A stretch of 64,000 nt of DNA, from assembly GCA_035403355.1 (NCBI GenBank), contig DAONFA010000003.1:1-64000 (forward strand), read 5' to 3'. The position numbers and the translations under genes are program-made. The notes under the pieces were generated by a model. The model ran no database searches and had not been told where the DNA came from. It saw only the letters and a list, made by a program, of their open reading frames with translations. Source of the DNA: Candidatus Cloacimonas sp. Its GTDB lineage: Bacteria; Cloacimonadota; Cloacimonadia; Cloacimonadales; Cloacimonadaceae. Positions 52,901 through 61,503 of the stretch are shown piece after piece (the first letter of the stretch is position 1; every line of letters begins with the position of its first letter).

Positions 52901-53379
52901 CGAAAATCTCTTAAAATATATGGTTCTGATAAATCCGCAATTGTTTGAGGATAGAATGAATTTTCACGATATATATCTTTAAAAATGTAAGGAACGGAAG
53001 TTGGCTCTATATTACGAGTTATCACTCCCTTGGAAGGAGCTACTTTAATTTGGAAGTCCTTATACTCAATGTCAAAGACCTCCATCGCCATCAATGCCTG
53101 TTCCGGAATGATGATACTTCGGTTAAAAACAGGGAGTTCGGGATAACCCTTTTCTTGAGTTATCCCTTCTTTAGGTAAAAGGATTTGAAACCAATCCTCA
53201 CCTTCAATAAAAACCCTGTTTTTCTCAAATTCACCTATCTGGAATTGCAGGATAGTTTCATCTGCATTATCATTAACAATAGTAACGGAGTTTTTTCCGT
53301 TGCCGGTAGTTATCACTTCTGCACTCAAAACAACAGATATGAGTAACATAGAGATTAGCAAAGCTGCCAATTTCTTCAT
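49981..53379 (-). CDS. Arg-gingipain (C25) protease fused to a Porphyromonas-type peptidylarginine deiminase
   Basis: A 1132-residue secreted protein. Signal peptide 1-20; C25 pro-region to about 225; gingipain catalytic domain about 230-560 with His433 (NYVGHG), Cys466 (DVACVNGNF), Asp385 (QESDITH) and Trp501/Met505 (NQSWASPM), which correspond by spacing to RgpB His211, Cys244 and S1-pocket Asp163, Trp284 and Met288 as I recall them. An Ig-like domain (about 560-645) is followed by a PAD_porph domain (about 650-985) with Asp728 (WIRDYGP), Arg750/Arg752 (YNRQRPND), His834/Asp836 (NHIDCWA) and Cys945 (AIHCRV), matching PPAD Asp130, Arg152/154, His236/Asp238 and Cys351. Two further beta-sandwich/Fn3-like domains end the protein. 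Predicted to cut after Arg and deiminate the resulting C-terminal Arg outside the cell. No obvious type IX sorting domain. Monocistronic. Confidence 0.93.
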   Translation of the reverse strand: MKKLAALLISMLLISVVLSAEVITTGNGKNSVTIVNDNADETILQFQIGEFEKNRVFIEGEDWFQILLPKEGITQEKGYPELPVFNRSIIIPEQALMAMEVFDIEYKDFQIKVAPSKGVITRNIEPTSVPYIFKDIYRENSFYPQTIADLSEPYILRDFRGITVLTNPFAYNPVTGTLRVYTAFKVRIYPEGIDTVNTLNRSRASLSRSFYSLYENQFLNWNSYRYTPVDDSYGKLLVICHTNFLSQIAPYINWKRQKGIDTELVEFSTIGTTANQLKTYIQNRYNADNSLTFVQLVGDAPQIPTLSYSGGGSDPGFSLVAGSDNYPDIFIGRFSAQTAAEVTAQVNKTILYERDLNTSATWLSKAMGIASAEGSGGQGDNQESDITHTNLIRTDLLNYGYTSVDQIYDPGASASTVTTNVNNGRGFINYVGHGADTYWVTTNFNNTNALALTNGNKVPFIMDVACVNGNFVSQTCFAEAWMRNANGGAVGIYASSINQSWASPMRAQDEVTDLLIAETHTTLGGLYYNGSCKMMDVYSSDGVNMFRTWHIFGDASLQIRSKTPIAMAVSYPSTIGIGTNSVSVSTGVAGALVALTYNNTIYGKAFTNSNGIATVNITNPPTGEMAYTLTVTAFNRVTYTGTLSQINTATPSQPRFVAEWEPAKGSIIRYPVGLPYTMIADLSNNGLLYVVVSSSSQATCNSAFSTNGINMANVRYIITNNDSYWIRDYGPWTIMDGDNNLQLIDFTYNRQRPNDDLVPTAVANFLGVTLYKMNITHTGGNIMTDGQGKAISTNLVLTENASLSQDAINTMFSNYLGVSDYQLYPDPNNNYINHIDCWAKLLDVDKVIIRSVPTNHSQYSAIEAVVAQWQTKLSSYGTPYKIYRVSTPNDEPYTNSFIFNKHIYVPQMGAASDAAALLAYQNAMPGYTVTGYSYSDFESTDAIHCRVNTIFDNQMISVKHLPPVPSSVLQTLTFNVNIAHTNALNQSGTYISWKTGKNGIWQNSSLSLQSNGNWLTNLTAPVIGDTLFYWISATDVSNRNVTLPLCASQDPFMLVGAYVPSLSEPQVQLQIQGSDVRISWNVVPYANNYVIYAADTPQGSFLPVGSTSETYWETSLIAEKKFFKIIAQRVVR

Positions 53380-53418
53380 CCGGTATCCCTTTTTCTGCTA
53401 AAGTAATATTATTTTTAC

Positions 53419-55929
53419 TTATTCTTTGGTTTTGTCTTCTTCTTCACTTTCAGGGGTTGTTTCTTCCGCTTCGGTTTGTATCTCTTCTGCTTGGGAAACC
53501 GTCTCTTTTGTTTCAGGGGTTGGTTCTTCAGTAACAGGCATTGTTACTTCTGTTTCTTCCGTTTCTTCTGCTGTCTCAACAGGAATTTCCAATGTTTCCG
53601 TTTGTTCCGGTGTTTCCTTGTCCAGCTTTTCTTCCTCTGTATTTTCCGGTTCAACGGTTTCTTCAGGCATCACAATTGTTTCTTCTGTTTCGGGAAGTTC
53701 TTCTTGCTGAATTTCTTCTGTCATAGGAGCTTCAGAGGCATCAGATACTGTTGTTTCAGGAATAATATTTTCGCTATTTTCCGGTTCTTGCTGTGGTTCA
53801 GGATTAATTTGCCTTTCTTCCGTTTCCATCTTTTCCGGTGCCGGAGTAAATTCTTCGTTAACTGTTATGGTGATTGTCTCGGTATCGGTTTCAGGTTTAG
53901 ATTCCACAATTTCAGAAGTTATTTCCTGTTCTTCAGGAATAGCTGTTTTCTCCTGTTCTTTCTTAGCGTTTATTTTCTTTTCGCGAGGTTCTTTTTCCTG
54001 TCTTTTCTTTAATTGACGAGTAACTTTTTCCCGTATATATTGTTCATGCAGAGCGATATATTCTTCCTGCAGTTTAGGATCGCGAGAAAAGAAGAAAGCT
54101 TTAACGGAAAGGATTAAACGCCGGTTTTCCATATCCAGTTCTATCACTTTTAAGGGTAATTCTTCACCGTTATGAAAAGCATCTTCGCTATGTTCCAGCT
54201 TGGGAATCGCCAAATGAGATACAGGCACAAAACCTTCAACAATTTCATCATTTACAGGTATATCTACTAATATACCTTTGGGTATCAATTTACTTACTTT
54301 CCCTTTTACTTCAGTATTTACCGGTAGAAATTGATCCAATGTCTCCCAAGGATCCGGAACCAGCTGTTTTACCCCTAAGGCAACTCTATGCTGTGCTCTA
54401 TCTATAACAAGAACAATTGCTTCCACTTCCTGATTTCTTTTAAACACTTCCCGCGGATGATAGATGCGTTTTGTCCAGCTCATATCAGAGATGTGAATCA
54501 AACCGTCTATTCCTTCTTCAATTTCTACAAAGGCACCAAAGTTAGTTAAGCTTTTTATTCTGCGTTTAAGAACAGTTCCAATCGGATAGCGGTCTTCAAT
54601 CGTAAGCCAGGGATTGGGTTCCATCTGTTTCATACCTAAGGAGATGCGTTTATTTTCTTTATCTATATCCAGAACAATGGCATTGATGGTATCACCGATT
54701 TTCAGGAAATTATGAGCATCGGTAATCTTTTTCGTCCAGCTCATTTCGGAAATATGCACTAAACCTTCCACTCCGGGTTCCAATTCTACAAAAGCACCAA
54801 AGGGTTTTATATTTACAACTTTACCGGTTATTCTGCTGCCTTCCGGATACTTGATTTCTATATTTTCCCAGGGATGAGGAACCAATTGTTTCATCCCGAG
54901 GGAAATTCTATTGGATTCAGGATCAAAATTTATCACTTTCACTTTTACTTTATCGCCAATTTGGAGCATTTCAGAAGGATGATTTAGTTTCCCCCAACTC
55001 ATATCCGTTAGATGCAAGAGACCGTCAATCCCACCTAAATCTATAAAAGCACCATATTGAGTAATATTTTTTACTTCTCCGTCCAATTCAGAATCTATCT
55101 GAATTTTTCTTAATAATTCCTGCCTTTTCTGTTCTGCTTCTTCTTCCAAAACCAAACGGCGGGATAGAATTATATTGCGATGTTCTTCATCAATAGTCAC
55201 TACTTTGAATAATAATTCCTTCCCGATAAATTGATCCAGATTGGGAATTGGTTTTAAGGACATCTGCGAACCAGGTAAAAATGCCTCTATTCCTAAAATA
55301 TCTACAATCATTCCACCTTTCACACGCCTCCGGATAATTCCGCTTAATGAACTTTTATCCGTATATGCCTTTTTGATGCGTTCAATATTAATCTGATAAT
55401 CAGCTTTCTTTTTGGAAAGCAGCAATTTGCCTTCGCCATTTTCAATCTCATTGATAAACACCTTAATCACAGAATTCAATTCCGGAACTCCGGTGTAAGC
55501 AAATTCGGAAATTGGTATCACACCTTCAGATTTAAACCCGATGTCTATGCGAACATCTTTATCGGAAATGTCCACCACCGTGCCCTCAATAATTTCGCCT
55601 TTCTTAAAACTGGAAAACGATTCTTCATACATAGAAAGCATTGCTTCGTGTTCTTTCTCTTCCTGAGTAAGTTCCTTCACGGGCTTTGTAGTTTTTTCCT
55701 CCGGAGCTTGTTCTGCAGGTTCCTTTTGTTCCGAAACTTCCGTCTCGGACTTCTCACTTAACATTTCTTCGGGAATGGCAATTGAGGGCTCTTCTTCTTT
55801 GGTCTCATCCTCAATTGTAGATTTTGACATTTGGTCATCACCAACGCTCAAAACAGTTTCCACTTCGGGGTTCGTATTTTCCGTTTCTTTGCTTTCTGGC
55901 TGGACTGTGTTTTGATCATGTATTAACAT
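53419..55929 (-). CDS. rpsA: 30S ribosomal protein S1 with long acidic N- and C-terminal extensions
   Basis: A translation-initiation protein that binds mRNA on the 30S subunit. Six S1 (OB-fold) domains begin near residues 112, 195, 280, 365, 450 and 540; three contain the G-A-F-V/I-(D/E)-L-(G) core with HISDMSW or HLTDMSW. Residues 1-105 and about 650-836 are low-complexity, rich in Glu, Thr, Pro and Val, with a basic KKRQEKEPREKK stretch before the tail. S1 proteins normally lack such tails. The start overlaps the cmk-ispH stop by 7 bases, the same gene order seen in Firmicutes. Confidence 0.9.
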   Translation of the reverse strand: MLIHDQNTVQPESKETENTNPEVETVLSVGDDQMSKSTIEDETKEEEPSIAIPEEMLSEKSETEVSEQKEPAEQAPEEKTTKPVKELTQEEKEHEAMLSMYEESFSSFKKGEIIEGTVVDISDKDVRIDIGFKSEGVIPISEFAYTGVPELNSVIKVFINEIENGEGKLLLSKKKADYQINIERIKKAYTDKSSLSGIIRRRVKGGMIVDILGIEAFLPGSQMSLKPIPNLDQFIGKELLFKVVTIDEEHRNIILSRRLVLEEEAEQKRQELLRKIQIDSELDGEVKNITQYGAFIDLGGIDGLLHLTDMSWGKLNHPSEMLQIGDKVKVKVINFDPESNRISLGMKQLVPHPWENIEIKYPEGSRITGKVVNIKPFGAFVELEPGVEGLVHISEMSWTKKITDAHNFLKIGDTINAIVLDIDKENKRISLGMKQMEPNPWLTIEDRYPIGTVLKRRIKSLTNFGAFVEIEEGIDGLIHISDMSWTKRIYHPREVFKRNQEVEAIVLVIDRAQHRVALGVKQLVPDPWETLDQFLPVNTEVKGKVSKLIPKGILVDIPVNDEIVEGFVPVSHLAIPKLEHSEDAFHNGEELPLKVIELDMENRRLILSVKAFFFSRDPKLQEEYIALHEQYIREKVTRQLKKRQEKEPREKKINAKKEQEKTAIPEEQEITSEIVESKPETDTETITITVNEEFTPAPEKMETEERQINPEPQQEPENSENIIPETTVSDASEAPMTEEIQQEELPETEETIVMPEETVEPENTEEEKLDKETPEQTETLEIPVETAEETEETEVTMPVTEEPTPETKETVSQAEEIQTEAEETTPESEEEDKTKE

Positions 55930-57533
55930 GATTCCTCCTTAAACATAGGGATTTCTTCAATTGCACTTACAGTGTTAAAATCCCCGCTTTTTTTTAATAA
56001 TACATTATAAACTTCAATTATCATCTCTTCCGGAGTAGATGCTCCGGCAGTTATACCAATTTTTTTATAGGACGAAATATCTATCTCCGCCAGCTGCTTT
56101 TCGTCCTCAATATGATAGGTAGGACAATACAAAGAACTTAGCTTTGCCAAGGCACGCGTATTGGAACTATTCAATCCCCCGATAACAAACATTACTTCAC
56201 TGGCTTGAGACAGTTCTTCTGTAGCTTTTTGCCTTTGTGTTGTAGCTAAACAGATAGTATTAAAAACTCTTAGCTCATCAACCTTTGGGAGCAATTTACA
56301 TACCAATTCCCTAAACTTTTCTATCCTTTGCGTGGTCTGCGCCATTATCGCCAAACGCTTTGGCTCTATTTCCGGAAGAGGTTCATCTTCATTGATGATA
56401 TATAATTTAGTATTCCCAAAAGATATCATTCCTTTCACTTCCGGATGTTGTTTATCCCCCAAAATCAAAACCGGATAACCCTCGTCAGCCATTTTTTGCA
56501 TTATTGTGTGGGTTCTATTTACATAAGGACAGGTAGCATCTATAATTTCGTTATTGTTTTCTTGCAGTTCTTTATATTCTTCTTGCGTTATTCCGTGCGA
56601 ACGAATTATAACCGTGCTGTTTTTTATCTCGGAAGCGTTATAAACTGTGTGAATACCCTGTTTTTCCAGGTCTTTAATGATACCGGGATTATGAATCAAT
56701 TCGCCTAAAGTATAAACCGGTTTATCGGATATTTTTGCGCTCTGCGCCAATTGAATTGCCCTTCGCACGCCAAAACAGAAACCGGAAAAAGGAGCTAAAC
56801 GAATCTCTACTTTATTATCCTCGGGTTTACTATCTGCATTATCATTTCCTAACCTGTCAATAATTCCGCAGGTTATTTCATAAAGTTTTTGCACTTGTTC
56901 TTCAATAGTTAACTTGCTTGTATCTATTAAAATAGCATCTTCCGCAGGTTTTAAGGGAGCAAGAGCCCTGTTGGCATCTGCAGCATCGCGAGCTTGTAAA
57001 TCCTGTAACACTGCCTTAAAATCAGTTGTTATGCCTTTTGCCAAGAGCTCTTTATACCTGCGTTCAGCTCTAATTTCCTCAGCTGCTATCAGATAAAATT
57101 TTGCTTCTGCTTGCGGAAAAACAAAAGTGCCTATATCTCTTCCTTCTAAAACAACTCCTCCCTCTTTACCAAGCTTGCGTTGCAAATCCACCATTTTATA
57201 TCTAACACAGGGAATTGCAGAAATAGCGGAAGCGGCAGCAGATATATCAGGAGTGCGAATTTGTTGGCTAACATCTTCTTCATTTAGAAGAATAATGTTG
57301 CCTTCCGCTGCAGATATTATTTGTATTTTGATGCGTTCCATCATTGCTGCCAGAGCAAAATTATCCTTCATAGAAATGCCTTCCCTTTTTGCCTGTAATG
57401 CACAAGCCCGATACATTGCTCCTGTATCAATATACACATAGCCCAATTTTTTAGCCAGTTCTCTGGCTGTTGTGCTTTTTCCGGAAGCAGCAGGTCCATC
57501 TATAGCAACAATAATCTTTCGCTTTGGCAACAT
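55923..57533 (-). CDS. cmk-ispH: Bifunctional cytidylate kinase / HMB-PP reductase (IspH) fusion
   Basis: Residues about 1-225 are CMP/dCMP kinase with P-loop GPAASGKSTTARELAKKLG, DTGAMYRA and EGRDIGTFVFPQA. Residues about 238-525 are IspH, the last enzyme of the MEP isoprenoid pathway, with all three [4Fe-4S] cysteines: Cys253 (GFCFGVRR), Cys335 (DATCPYV) and Cys428 (NTICLAT), plus RSHGI and GGLNSSNT. The frame is continuous through the linker DNADSKPEDNK. cmk, ispH and rpsA are separate neighbours in many bacteria; here the first two are joined. CMP phosphorylation and isoprenoid synthesis have no direct biochemical link. Confidence 0.93.
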   Translation of the reverse strand: MLPKRKIIVAIDGPAASGKSTTARELAKKLGYVYIDTGAMYRACALQAKREGISMKDNFALAAMMERIKIQIISAAEGNIILLNEEDVSQQIRTPDISAAASAISAIPCVRYKMVDLQRKLGKEGGVVLEGRDIGTFVFPQAEAKFYLIAAEEIRAERRYKELLAKGITTDFKAVLQDLQARDAADANRALAPLKPAEDAILIDTSKLTIEEQVQKLYEITCGIIDRLGNDNADSKPEDNKVEIRLAPFSGFCFGVRRAIQLAQSAKISDKPVYTLGELIHNPGIIKDLEKQGIHTVYNASEIKNSTVIIRSHGITQEEYKELQENNNEIIDATCPYVNRTHTIMQKMADEGYPVLILGDKQHPEVKGMISFGNTKLYIINEDEPLPEIEPKRLAIMAQTTQRIEKFRELVCKLLPKVDELRVFNTICLATTQRQKATEELSQASEVMFVIGGLNSSNTRALAKLSSLYCPTYHIEDEKQLAEIDISSYKKIGITAGASTPEEMIIEVYNVLLKKSGDFNTVSAIEEIPMFKEESC

Positions 57534-57752
57534 ATTTCTCCTTATACCCCTTTTTGGGTAACCAGCAATACCGTCAACTATTTTTTTATCCCTCTTCCCT
57601 GAATTTGTATATTATCTTCTATTGAGGTATATAATTACCCCCTATTGTTATAAAATCATTGACAGTTTTCAGAGCACAAAAAATTGTGGCTCTCCCTATT
57701 GAATACATCCTTATTTTACATATTAATTACATATACAATAAGAGGTTATATT

Positions 57753-59891
57753 ATGTCTAACAGCAAATATACAAAAGCAAAGATGCACAGTATTAAACGG
57801 GTGGTGATTTTGGCACTTCTTGCCTTGGTTGCCACAAATTTATTCTGCTATAATTCAGGAGATTATCGCACTAAATGGAGCGGTAATTTTGAAGATATAA
57901 GTTTATGGGAGTGTTATAATGGTCTCGGTTGGATTAATGCCACCCAACTTCCCTCTTCACCTTTTGCCAATACACTCTATATAAACACTCAAAACATAGC
58001 TATGCATACTTCTATGATTATTAAGGGCGGCCTGGTTATAACCGGAACTTTACAATTATATTCTGGAATTGAAGTAACAATCAATAAAGATGCTAATTGC
58101 GAAATCGGAGCTATTCAAATATATAGCGCTTCAAAACTAATAAATAATAGTGAAATAAAAACCGCTAATGCCAATTCATCAATCACTGTAATGGATGGTG
58201 GAACTCTTGAAAACAATGGTCTTTTTTCTGCTTCCACTGCAAACCAAACTTGCCAGGTTACAGTAAATTCCAACGGCAAAATCAACTTTGGCAGTCAAGG
58301 TTCAATAACCGGGAAGAGTTCTTTTAAAGCAAATTACGGGAGCACTATAGCTACTTCTAATCCGCAAGGTTTGGATGGTTCTTTATCTTGTAGCGGAACA
58401 ATTAGCTATAATAGTCCATACCTTATTTTCAATGGTTCAGAACCTCAAATAACCGGAATTAAGCTACCGGAACAGGTTTTAGGTATAGATTTCAATAATC
58501 CTGCCGGCATAAGCTTAAGCAAGAATATAAAACTTGTAAATACTGCTTTGGTTCATAGCGGAACCACTCTCTCTTTTGGTATGTTTGTTATTGATGAAGC
58601 ATGGTATGGTTCAGGAACCTTTTCTATGGAAGATAGTTCTTCAATAGCTACAGCTAATCCCGACGGCTTTTCTTCAACCGGTAAAACCGGCAGTGTGCAA
58701 GTAGGCACAAGAAATTATAACAGCAACGGCAATTATATTTTTAACGGCACTGTTCATCAACAAACCGGGAATTTTAATCCTACACCCACTTCCTATACTG
58801 TAAATGATATTATTTTTGATAATCCCGCAGGGGTTACTTTAACCAATCCAATTACAGTTGTTTCTACTATGGAACTTCTGGAGGGAGATATCAATTATGA
58901 AATTATTCCTCAAGGTATAGATGGTTTTTATAGTCCCGATGTAAAGAAAACTGTTATTTCCAAAAACGGCACTCTGATGTATAATTTTTTGTCGGATTTA
59001 CAACCCTTTCAGAATAATGGTGAGTTTATTAGGCTAAAATGGTATCTTAAAGGAAATTTCAACGGTTCTAAAAAAGTAACCTTTAACTGGAACGAAGAGA
59101 ATGATAATTACTGCAACTGGAGTGTTCATAATTTCCCTAAAGTTTACCTATCAAACAGTAATGAACCGCTAATTTCTATTTGGAATCCTGCTCATCCCAG
59201 AGAGATTTCCTTTATTGCACATAGTTTTCCCAATGCCAAAGAAGATTTATATTACTATATAGGCAAAGGAACAGATGATACGCTACCGGTAACTTTAAGT
59301 TCATTAACTGCTACCCAAATTGGAAGTTCCACAGTTAAAATTACTTGGGCAACTCAATCTGAAACAAATATTAGAGGATATTATATTTACCGTTCCCCAC
59401 AGGCAGATTTAAATACAGCCATAAACCTCAATTACCTTATTTCAGCAACGAATTCTTCCCAATTACAAATATACACTTATAAAGACCAGGTTCCTGCTAA
59501 TAATATTTACTATTACTGGCTGGAAGTTGTTGATTACGATGGATATAATTCATTTTACGGACCGTCTATTGTAGAAGTAAATGATAATGGAAATCAAACA
59601 CCTTCCACACCTGTTAAGGCAGGATTCTATTCATCTTCTCCCAATCCTTTTGATTCGCAAACTAAAATTTTCTATGGCATTCCCTCAAAATCCCCTGTTT
59701 TAATGCAAGTTTACAATATAAAGGGGCAAAAAATAAGAACCCTTGTGAATGAGACCAAGGATACAGGTAATTTTGATCTTTTCTGGGATGGTAGAGATGA
59801 AAATGGAAATTTGTTGGCCAATGGAAATTATATCTTACATCTTGCTGCTGCAGGAAATTCTTGGACAAAAAAAATTACTATCTTACACTAA
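57753..59891 (+). CDS. Secreted protein with Fn3-like and T9SS/FlgD-like C-terminal domain
   Basis: A 712-residue exported protein of unknown function. An N-terminal hydrophobic segment (about residues 14-30) acts as signal peptide. Residues about 60-500 are repetitive beta-structure with many Asn/Gly/Ser and IMADGGTLENNG-like turns, suggesting a beta-helix or adhesin. LPVTLSSLTATQIGSSTVKI to about 620 is Fn3-like. The last 85 residues (SPNPFDSQTKIFYGI, VYNIKGQKIRTL, GRDENGNLLANGNYIL) form the FlgD-Ig/type IX sorting-domain pattern. I start at ATG 57753 with an AGAGGT site. Confidence 0.78.
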   Translation: MSNSKYTKAKMHSIKRVVILALLALVATNLFCYNSGDYRTKWSGNFEDISLWECYNGLGWINATQLPSSPFANTLYINTQNIAMHTSMIIKGGLVITGTLQLYSGIEVTINKDANCEIGAIQIYSASKLINNSEIKTANANSSITVMDGGTLENNGLFSASTANQTCQVTVNSNGKINFGSQGSITGKSSFKANYGSTIATSNPQGLDGSLSCSGTISYNSPYLIFNGSEPQITGIKLPEQVLGIDFNNPAGISLSKNIKLVNTALVHSGTTLSFGMFVIDEAWYGSGTFSMEDSSSIATANPDGFSSTGKTGSVQVGTRNYNSNGNYIFNGTVHQQTGNFNPTPTSYTVNDIIFDNPAGVTLTNPITVVSTMELLEGDINYEIIPQGIDGFYSPDVKKTVISKNGTLMYNFLSDLQPFQNNGEFIRLKWYLKGNFNGSKKVTFNWNEENDNYCNWSVHNFPKVYLSNSNEPLISIWNPAHPREISFIAHSFPNAKEDLYYYIGKGTDDTLPVTLSSLTATQIGSSTVKITWATQSETNIRGYYIYRSPQADLNTAINLNYLISATNSSQLQIYTYKDQVPANNIYYYWLEVVDYDGYNSFYGPSIVEVNDNGNQTPSTPVKAGFYSSSPNPFDSQTKIFYGIPSKSPVLMQVYNIKGQKIRTLVNETKDTGNFDLFWDGRDENGNLLANGNYILHLAAAGNSWTKKITILH

Positions 59892-60033
59892 TACAATATT
59901 ATACTCCGGTATAACTTTTGCCTTCCTTAATAGTTTCACCAACTAAATGCTCACCTGTTACGGATGCCGTCCTCAATGGGTAGGTAAGGTGTCAGTAGTT
60001 AATTTAGGAAAGAATTAAATAATTACCTTTTTT
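59892..60033. other. Intergenic region before composite repeat C
   Basis: The 140 bases between the stop of the secreted protein and the inverted-repeat element hold no gene. CACCTGTTACGGATGCC is a unique sequence here. Confidence 0.4.
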
Positions 60034-60787
60034 CACGATGCAAGCGGCAGAAGGTTTTGACTTACAATTTTCACCTGCCTTCAATGTAATCACACCTCAC
60101 CTTCTTTTCTCACTTCCGACTATTCTACTACTGGTTTCCAAACCGAAAAATTGTGAGTTAAAACAGAAAGTATGCGTCCTTACAACCAAACAATCAAGCA
60201 ACCTCTTTAAACTGTATAGATAAACAACCCTTCAAAGCGATAAAACCAAATAACCCGAAATCTGACATAATAGCTGGCAAAATAAACCTTAATCCATACC
60301 TTATTTGAAAAAAAAGAGTCGGCGCTTTCTCATTTTACCGAAATAAACCACTAAATCAACACACGGTTTGCCATTAGCAAATTGACTACAAATCACTGCC
60401 AAAGAGAACCCTGAATTTTCTCAATAACTCTCCGATATGACTCCCGTATCGTTCTCGTATCGCAATATGGGAACGATACGGGAATCTCATTAGCTGCATA
60501 GCACAAAAAAACAGGAATTGATAAACAAATATCTTGGGAAGGGAAAAAGAATAATCATTGCTGATAGTGAGTTATCGCATTATGGTGTTGTTGTTCTATG
60601 CTGTGTAAATAGAGGGTGATTGATAGTTGGGTTGGAAGGGTGTGTGCTTTTTGTTTTAACTCACAATTTTCCGGTTTGGAAACAAGCTACAGAGCGGTTG
60701 TAAGTGAACTAAAAGTGTGGGGTGTAGTTACATTGAAGGCAGGTGAAAATTGTAAGTCAAAACATCCTGCCGGTTGCATCGTGAATT
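60034..60787. mobile_element. Composite repeat element, copy C, with long terminal inverted repeats (MITE-like)
   Basis: About 754 bp bounded by TTCACGATGCAA at 60034 and its complement TTGCATCGTGAA ending at 60787. The inverted repeats continue imperfectly for about 200 bp on each side, including the GTTTTGACTTACAATTTT word and its partner. The centre holds the CCCGTATCGTT...AACGATACGGG repeat (about 60440-60485). No transposase or other gene is inside. Target-site duplication is not clear. Copies A and B share the blocks but lack recognisable outer ends in this window. Probably a non-autonomous transposable element. Confidence 0.78.
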
Positions 60788-60945
60788 TTACGAGAAACTT
60801 ACACCACCATTGTTATCATTGGGTTGGCCTAAAGGTTTTTTGTCAGAGGGTAAAGAGCATAAAGTTGATACTACCCTGTTTTAAAATGGGGAAAACGGAA
60901 ATCTTCATTAAGGGTCATTATCCATAATAATCAGTTTTAAACATA

Positions 60946-61503
60946 CTAATGTGCAAACCTGAAATTATAAATTCTATTTCTATATTCTTTACAAGCTGAA
61001 TGTAGTGAAGGTGGAGCATCCTGATTAAGTCCATTACCTTTACACATTGTAACAAGATTATCTATTGCAGATTGGCATTCACTTTCAAATTTCAGCTTAG
61101 GATATACTGTTTCTTCATCAACTGTTTCTCCATTTAAATAGTGTATCCAGGTCTCTATATTTCTGGTCGGAACTATTATGGCTACGGCATCATTATTACT
61201 TCGAACTTGAACTCCCTTTTCCCGGCATATATTATTAAATTGAGTAATTCTTGCTTCAACACCTTTTGTGTCTCCATCAATAATAGCTATGAAAGCATTA
61301 GTAGATTGCTTAGAACGATAGATATTTAATTCTTCAACGAACTTTTCTCTAACCCATTGTTCTCCTGAACCTTTTCCAGCAGAGTTTATTCTAAAAAATA
61401 ACTGTCTATAATCCCAACCCAAACCTTTGAGAAATCTTCTGGCAAAACATTCTTGTTGTTTATCTTCACAACATATAACTAAGCTTACTTTCCTTTTACT
61501 CAT
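60946..61503 (-). CDS. TOPRIM-like nuclease candidate, partner of the AAA ATPase
   Basis: A 185-residue protein with the acidic layout of RloB/AriB/OLD-type TOPRIM nucleases: a first strand ending in Glu (LVICCEDKQQECF), then IAIIDGDTKGVEARI with DxD. PTRNIETWIHYLNG resembles the NP.FE.W segment of RloB proteins. I start at ATG 61503; it overlaps the ATPase stop by 8 bases, so the two are translationally coupled. No signal or membrane segment. The fold assignment is by motif only. Probable effector of a two-gene defence or stress system. Confidence 0.6.
   Translation of the reverse strand: MSKRKVSLVICCEDKQQECFARRFLKGLGWDYRQLFFRINSAGKGSGEQWVREKFVEELNIYRSKQSTNAFIAIIDGDTKGVEARITQFNNICREKGVQVRSNNDAVAIIVPTRNIETWIHYLNGETVDEETVYPKLKFESECQSAIDNLVTMCKGNGLNQDAPPSLHSACKEYRNRIYNFRFAH

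Noticed and set aside
53426..54012. Plus-strand frames rich in Phe/Cys/Ser opposite the S1 tail
   Set aside because: They are antisense shadows of the Glu/Thr-rich codons of rpsA, which has six clear S1 domains.
60616..60927. 103-residue plus-strand frame across the end of repeat copy C
   Set aside because: It runs through the terminal inverted repeat, has no ribosome-binding site and resembles no protein.
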